Of a stretch of 64,000 bases of DNA, positions 58,901 through 64,000 are shown in pieces (position 1 is the stretch's first letter; each line of letters begins with the position of its first letter). A model generated the notes under the pieces. That model did no database searches. It had not been told where the DNA came from and saw only the letters and a program-made list of their open reading frames with translations. The translations under genes were made by a program, and so were the position numbers. The DNA is taken from assembly GCF_012489685.1 (NCBI RefSeq), contig NC_080042.1:54054066-54118065 (forward strand). Reading direction: 5' to 3'. This DNA comes from Lotus japonicus. Its lineage: Eukaryota; Streptophyta; Magnoliopsida; Fabales; Fabaceae.

Positions 58901-61509
58901 CTGACAAAAAAGGCATACATAGCCCCCCACACACAGGTAGCACGCGCAAGGGTCAACTTACAGAATATAGTATAATGAATACAAGACAAAAGGTAAAGTA
59001 TAAGGGGGTATATATATGTTGTATATATATATATACATATAAGTTCTGCATTGTCTACTCTAAGGTATATACATAGCATGTTATCAAATCTCTAATACAA
59101 TTCAATTATCAAAACATATAACGATGTATATCAACATTAAATCATCAAAACACATAACGATGTTTATCAACATCAAATCATCGAAACACATAACGATGTT
59201 TATCATCATCAAATCATCAAGATCTCAACAAATATAGTTAGAGTGCATGTTATGTCAATGCAACGTCAATTCAAAAGGTTCCGGAAGAAGTAGGCTGGGC
59301 ACGACCGAGTCGGTCCTAACACTGGCATTGTGTCGACCATAACCCTCGGGTGTCACTTACAACCTTGACATAGCCGGATCAGTCCTAACCCTGTGGGTCG
59401 ACTTTTCCCTCCGCTATGCCTGACAATCAACAGGTCGATCCTAACCATACGGTCGATCATATCCCCCATCGAATGCCCGAGTTACCCGAAGGTATATACT
59501 GTACCCGAAGGCATATACTGTACCCGAAGGCATATACTGTACCCGATGGCATATATCGATTCTGCGACAAAAGGCAGATAACTATAAAAAGAGCGCAATC
59601 ACTCATGATAACTTCTCGAGTCATCCGACTCATCTAATTCGATGGTCAAAACTGCTCAGCGAGCGAAGAGTAACAATGTACTTGGAAACTTATAGTTCCC
59701 TGACTTATCCTTTAGATAGTCCAATAAATAAACTGCTCATCGAGTGGAAAAGTATAAGCATACTCAGAAACTTTTGAGCTTCCCCAAAGCTTCGATTCGG
59801 CGACACTTCTCATTTTCCAAAACTAATATCCAAATCCTAGAAGTTCATTTGAGATCCTTAACATTTAATTAAAAGAGTTTGAATGTTGTTTAAAGCATTA
59901 TGGAATTTCTCATGAAAATCTTTTCTTTCCAAAACTATAAGTTCAAAAGATCCCGATATCCCCAGAATCCCATGAGAATGCCTTGAAACCACAAAAGAAG
60001 ACAAGAGTCTGAACCTCAGTTCGTCTTGTCGAGATGAACCCTTAAGAATTCGCCACCAACGGGGCATAACTAACCGTTATTCCTCACATTTTGGTGGTCC
60101 ACGAATAAACGATATAAATTGCACTATATGGTCAGCATATTCCAATAATAATTGCATGTTCCAAAATAATGCGCACAAGTATTCACATAGCCTAAGATTA
60201 ACCATTTAATCACTTAGCAAGTATGGCATGTGAATCAAGTAATTGCGGTAAAACATAACCCAGTCCTATCCACTAGGAAGCAGCAAGACAGAAACCAGTA
60301 AACGGCCGAAGCCTCTCAGAAAACGGAGACTCACGTCTCATATTAGTTTCACACGGCCGAAGCCTCAAAACATTTTCTCCAGTCAAAGCGATAAAGAAAC
60401 ATAAATAAGCAAGTCGAAATTATCGACGCCTAAAGCATTAGCTAGCAGTGTAAGTTGCCCTTACCTCTAGTTCTTCCAGAATCACAGTGTAAGTCACACT
60501 CCCAAGCTTGCTCAATCAAGTCTAAGGTTTCCACAAACGAACCTTAGAGGGCAAACAAAGCAAAATCAATCAAAAAAAGTCGATACACTCGAAACAATAC
60601 TAACTAACGTTAGACAAAGCTCAAGGAGTTTCAGAGTACCACATTTAGGCACGAATGGAAAGGCTTTTCCCGAATGGATGAGTTTTGACTCGATTCAAGT
60701 TTTGTACAAAAACACTTTATTCGCTAAAACATCCATAACTCGAGCTACAGAACTCAGAATGACACGAAACCAAAGCCAAAATTTCGACAACGGAGAGAGC
60801 TACGCTATAACTCACGTCATACAGACCCAAAATTTATTTTTGGACACGGTACCATGGCATATAAGTTTCGGCCACTATCAAAATAGGGCTTCCCGAACTT
60901 TTTCTTCGATCTAATTTAATTCCTAGGTATTCTTAGGCGATATCTAAGCCAGGGAAACCATCAGAAAAATTATCGGGTCGAAAACTGTCGCAGGGGTATT
61001 TTGGTCAATATTTTTAGCTCAGAATTTCAAAATTGGAATTTCAAAAAACAAATTGGATGGGGACGTTACCAACGACGTTTATGACAACTAATCCTACTAG
61101 CGCTAAGCTAAGTCGAGAGTTTTCAGCTTAAAGGATGAAACTTTGGCTCAAAATGGGTTTTTCAAGCATAATTGGAATTCGGCGGCATTTCGGCGACATT
61201 CGGCAAAATGTAATCCGCTAGAAGTACTCTTGGGTACGTAGGGAATATGTTTAGACACTAAAATCAAGTTATTTGGACAGTTTTACAAAAAGCTCAAAAC
61301 TTTGAGCACAGAAAGACATAGAGAAAAGCGACAGAATTGACGATCAGAAGTAAGGAATAGCATCTATACCTCGAGGTCTACGCGTAGCAACGAACGGTGC
61401 AACGATCAGGCAAGAAACGACGAAAATCACCTCTCCTCCTTCCTCCTCCAAGCTCGCGGCTTCCCTTGGGTTTTTGGGTGGATTTTTTTGATTTTTTTCA
61501 TTTTTCCAC

Positions 61510-61519
61510 CTATTTATAG
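61510..61519 (-). promoter_or_regulatory. TATA box of the solo LTR
   Basis: CTATAAATAG on the minus strand, the same as in the full-length element's LTRs; a possible promoter directed toward 58307. Confidence 0.75.
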
Positions 61520-62330
61520 GAAAGGGAAAATGCGGGAAAATGATTATTTCGCGATTCCGATTTTTCCTGCGCATTCCTCTGTGAATTCTAAGATAGGTTC
61601 TGGCGACAGAATTCCAGAACTCGAAACAGGTTTCTTGGAATTAAAGCAAACGATCCAGAGTCGGTGTAAATCGATTTTACCCGAAAAACTACTTTTTGCA
61701 ATTGATGTCGAATGAGAAAACTTCGTTCTGAAGAAAGATTCAAAACATCGAAAGAAATAGGTATACGCGTGTGAAATCTCCGTTTAAAGCTCCGAATAGA
61801 AAAAGTCTTTATCGTCAGTTGATTTTAGGGTTCTTGAACTATCAGGGGTTTAGTTTCGGCAAACCTCCGAGAATTGGAATCGGACGTTCGTACATCCCAG
61901 GGTTTCGTATCGAAACACTGGTCGTGGAAAGGAATAAGAGAAATTCTTATATTCCTCTGAAGATTTTTGGAATTTATTCCTATAGTGTTCCAAGGGTTAA
62001 ATTAATCGTTTCCTAAGGTTCTTGTCCTAGGCGTAAACGAATAATACTTGCGTCATAAGTTTCGTCGATTTGAATCTTATCCTTTACCTTCTCGTGAAAT
62101 GTCTTCTCTATCCATTTATTCCATTTAATAAACGTTTATCCAGTTTTCTTAATTCACGTCACATCGAATTTATTCGTGAATAAGAGATTTCATTAATTTA
62201 TTCTAAGCTTAAAAACTTGGGTCTCACAACTGATTTGATCACTTGACAAAATCATTGATCCTTAAATAGGAAAGTACCGATAAAAAATTGATTGAAGCGT
62301 TCCATAACTATAATCACTTGGTTCATAATT

Positions 62331-62472
62331 GTCCCCGAAGGATAGCTCAAGTGGTAAGAGCTAGGGACATAAGGGTTGGGTGGGATGAGGGGTGAAGGGT
62401 TCCGGGTTCGAACCCGGAGGAGGGATTAATTTACTAACATTTCTAAAAACTAACATTTTCCTATAAAAACAA
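62331..62472 (+). mobile_element. tRNA-derived SINE
   Basis: 142 bp with a Pol III A box (TAGCTCAAGTGG, 62343-62354) and B box (GGTTCGAACCC, 62405-62415), flanked by a perfect 15-bp duplication ACTTGGTTCATAATT (62316-62330 and 62473-62487). The body after the B box is short. SINEs are moved by LINE enzymes and make no protein. Confidence 0.92.
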
Positions 62473-62639
62473 ACTTGGTTCATAATTAGTGCTGAAATCT
62501 AGTTGAACCGGTCAACTGTTATTTTTTGCTTTTTTCATTGGTTTTTTTTAATAATTACAAATTTATTATTTATTTGTATCATATAAACTATATAGTATGA
62601 ATAATCTATGATAATTTAAAATTTAATTGGGGTAAATTT

Positions 62640-63026
62640 CTTGTGTAAATATATTTCATATCATAGATTGTATTTGGGGAAGGATATTATGCCTAATATA
62701 TCTACTTGGTGGAGCATTTTATTGAAGGAATGTAGTGCTATTGGGATGGCTGGGTCATTTTATGTGTGATTTCTTTTATTGTAAGGGATGGAAAATTGGC
62801 GATCTTAAGGATGTGGTACTCTTTTTCCTTGCTAGGTTTTTTCCCACTGGGTTTTGCTTAGCAATGTTTTAATGAGGCTCATTCTTAAGAACTAGTTCAT
62901 AGCCATATGGCAGGGTTTCGCTTGGGGTGGTTTTCTGTGATCTGTATCTTGTACTTCTTTTCGGCCTTGAAAACTTTTACTCATGGTTCTTTATTAATAA
63001 TATTACTTTCATTTTCAAAAAAAAAA
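62640..63026 (+). mobile_element. 5'-truncated LINE 3' fragment
   Basis: Less AT-rich sequence resembling plant LINE 3' UTRs (GGATGGAAAATTGGCGATCT, GTTTTGCTTAGCAATGTTTT) ending in an A-run at about 63017-63026. No coding part or target duplication identified; the left border is approximate. Confidence 0.55.
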
Positions 63027-63535
63027 GTAAATAATTTTAAAAATATTATTCAATTATTATTGGTTGAACCACAATTTAAACATAATTGACTGTTGTCTTG
63101 ACCAGTTCAGTAACCTTTTTGATCATCTAAACATTGCATAAAAGTTGTGAGTGAAATATATTACTTTCACAAAGTCTAGTCTTTTTTAACCTATTCCTGG
63201 GGTTAGAAATGGGTTGAGTTAGACTAGACTTTGCTTAAATAGGTCTGACCTACTTAAAAAATTGAAGGCACAAGTCTGACTTGTTACTTGTCACATAATT
63301 TCTTTTAGGCTAGTGTGCCTTTTGAAAGCCTGACTTGACCTAATAGTCTATTTAAAAATCCGTTTTATAATAAGATATTCGAGTAGACTTACAATTTTTT
63401 TTTGTAAACATGTCAACAACCCTATTATTGAGCTAAAATATATTTAAATCATTATATCGTCCAAATTAAAGTAAATAGATCATCATTCCATTTCTGAAGA
63501 GATTTATATGGTTAAATCCTTACATAGTAACGTGT
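63027..63535. other. Intergenic, no gene recognised
   Basis: AT-rich, no coding or structural feature supported. Confidence 0.5.
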
Positions 63536-63800
63536 CTATAATCTATAATCTATCTATCTATCTATAATCTATCTATAATCTATAATCTATCTATCTATCT
63601 ATCTATAATATATATAAAAGCAGAGTTTCTGCAGCCTTGAGGGTAAAAATGTAATTTAATACTTTAATACACATGAGTGGAAATTTTTCCATGGTCATAT
63701 ATGTAAATTTGTGAGTAATTCTGTATGAAATCAATCTTGGCCATTCATTGCTTCTAATCCTAACAGTTGATCATTTTTTTATGAAACCCTTTGTTCAACC
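63536..63800 (+). mobile_element. Helitron-like 5' end running off the window
   Basis: TCTATC repeats lead into TATATATAAAAGCAGAGTT and CTGCAGCCTTGAGGG, matching the proposed Helitron 5' end at 20320-20382 read on the minus strand. The 3' end lies outside the window. Confidence 0.55.
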
Positions 63801-63811
63801 TTTTCATATTC

Positions 63812-64000
63812 TTTTTTTTTCGAAAGCATAAAGATATATATTAAGCAAAAGCTTTGGGAACAAAGCTCAAAAGAGTACAGGGTAACAAAAGTGATTAGTA
63901 AAGCAAAAAGCTAATCACCTAAAATAGAAACGCCAACCTCAACCCAAAGACCCGAGATAGAACGCCCCACAAAAAGAAACCCCGTTCAAGAATATACAAT
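63812..64000 (-). mobile_element. LINE 3' end, minus strand, cut by the window edge
   Basis: A T-run at about 63812-63820 (poly(A) tail on the minus strand) followed by TTTGGGAACAAAGCTCAAAA, a sequence also seen inverted at 57085-57110. Coding parts would lie beyond the window. Confidence 0.55.

Larger units (their letters stand above)
58307..62228 (-). repeat. Solo LTR of a sister Tekay family
   Basis: A 3.92 kb LTR on the minus strand with TGTGAGACC…GGTGTTACA ends and a perfect 5-bp duplication ACTGA (58302-58306 and 62229-62233). No internal domain or second LTR is present, so it arose by recombination between the two LTRs of a full element. It resembles the LTRs at 41272 and 49875 at both ends and around the TATA box but diverges in the middle. 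It holds tandem CATAACGATGT-type (about 59110-59220) and CCGAAGGCATATACTGTA (59490-59550) repeats instead of the hairpin array. Confidence 0.93.

Noticed and set aside
59393..59637. Open frames in the solo LTR
   Set aside because: They follow the tandem CCGAAGGCATATACTGTA repeat on the strand opposite to the LTR.
62343..62415. Functional tRNA gene
   Set aside because: A and B boxes are present, but the sequence does not fold as a full tRNA and is flanked by a SINE target duplication.

Overview
The window reads as intergenic, repeat-dominated DNA of a flowering plant. It is AT-rich and full of nested plant transposons (Ty3/gypsy, Ty1/copia, L1-type LINE, Mutator-like, CACTA, PIF/Harbinger, Helitron, SINE, MITE), with no operons or bacterial features. 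The style of the LINE, the long-LTR Tekay/Del element and the Helitron ends suggests a eudicot, perhaps a legume; the species is an inference. I found no intact single-copy host gene, tRNA or rRNA. Host-derived pieces occur only inside transposons: a RALF peptide-hormone pseudogene in a CACTA element and two exon-like segments in a Helitron.

Layout. 1-405 is the 3' end of a long Tekay-type LTR. 2858-9503 (minus) is a broken L1-type LINE, split by a Mutator-like element (7304-9393). 9504-9787 is a Helitron 3' end. 10169-12652 (minus) is a truncated copia element. 12904-20382 is probably a minus-strand Helitron hosting a second Mutator-like element (13593-15148) and a CACTA element (16086-19173). 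21523-22516 is a PIF-like element filled with CCA-rich low-complexity DNA. 23240-40606 appears to be two Helitrons placed head to tail; the first carries an apparently complete PIF/Harbinger element (25010-30577) with an intact transposase gene and an intact Myb/SANT gene, the second carries Pif1-type helicase remains.

40746-55060 is a Mutator-like element split by a 12.6 kb full-length Tekay/Del retrotransposon (41272-53853) with 3.9 kb LTRs and the target duplication CCCGC. 55275-57954 is another Helitron with a nested Mutator-like element. 58307-62228 is a minus-strand solo LTR of a sister Tekay family, flanked by ACTGA. A SINE with a 15-bp target duplication, LINE tails and a further Helitron 5' end close the window.

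The most unusual material is in the Tekay LTR. Each LTR carries an open 233-codon frame of unknown function, and an array of short hairpins whose arms change together between repeat units, as expected of selected RNA structure. Both lie between the LTR promoter and gag, so they would form part of the 5' leader of the element's RNA. The sister solo LTR keeps only the N-terminal part of the same frame.
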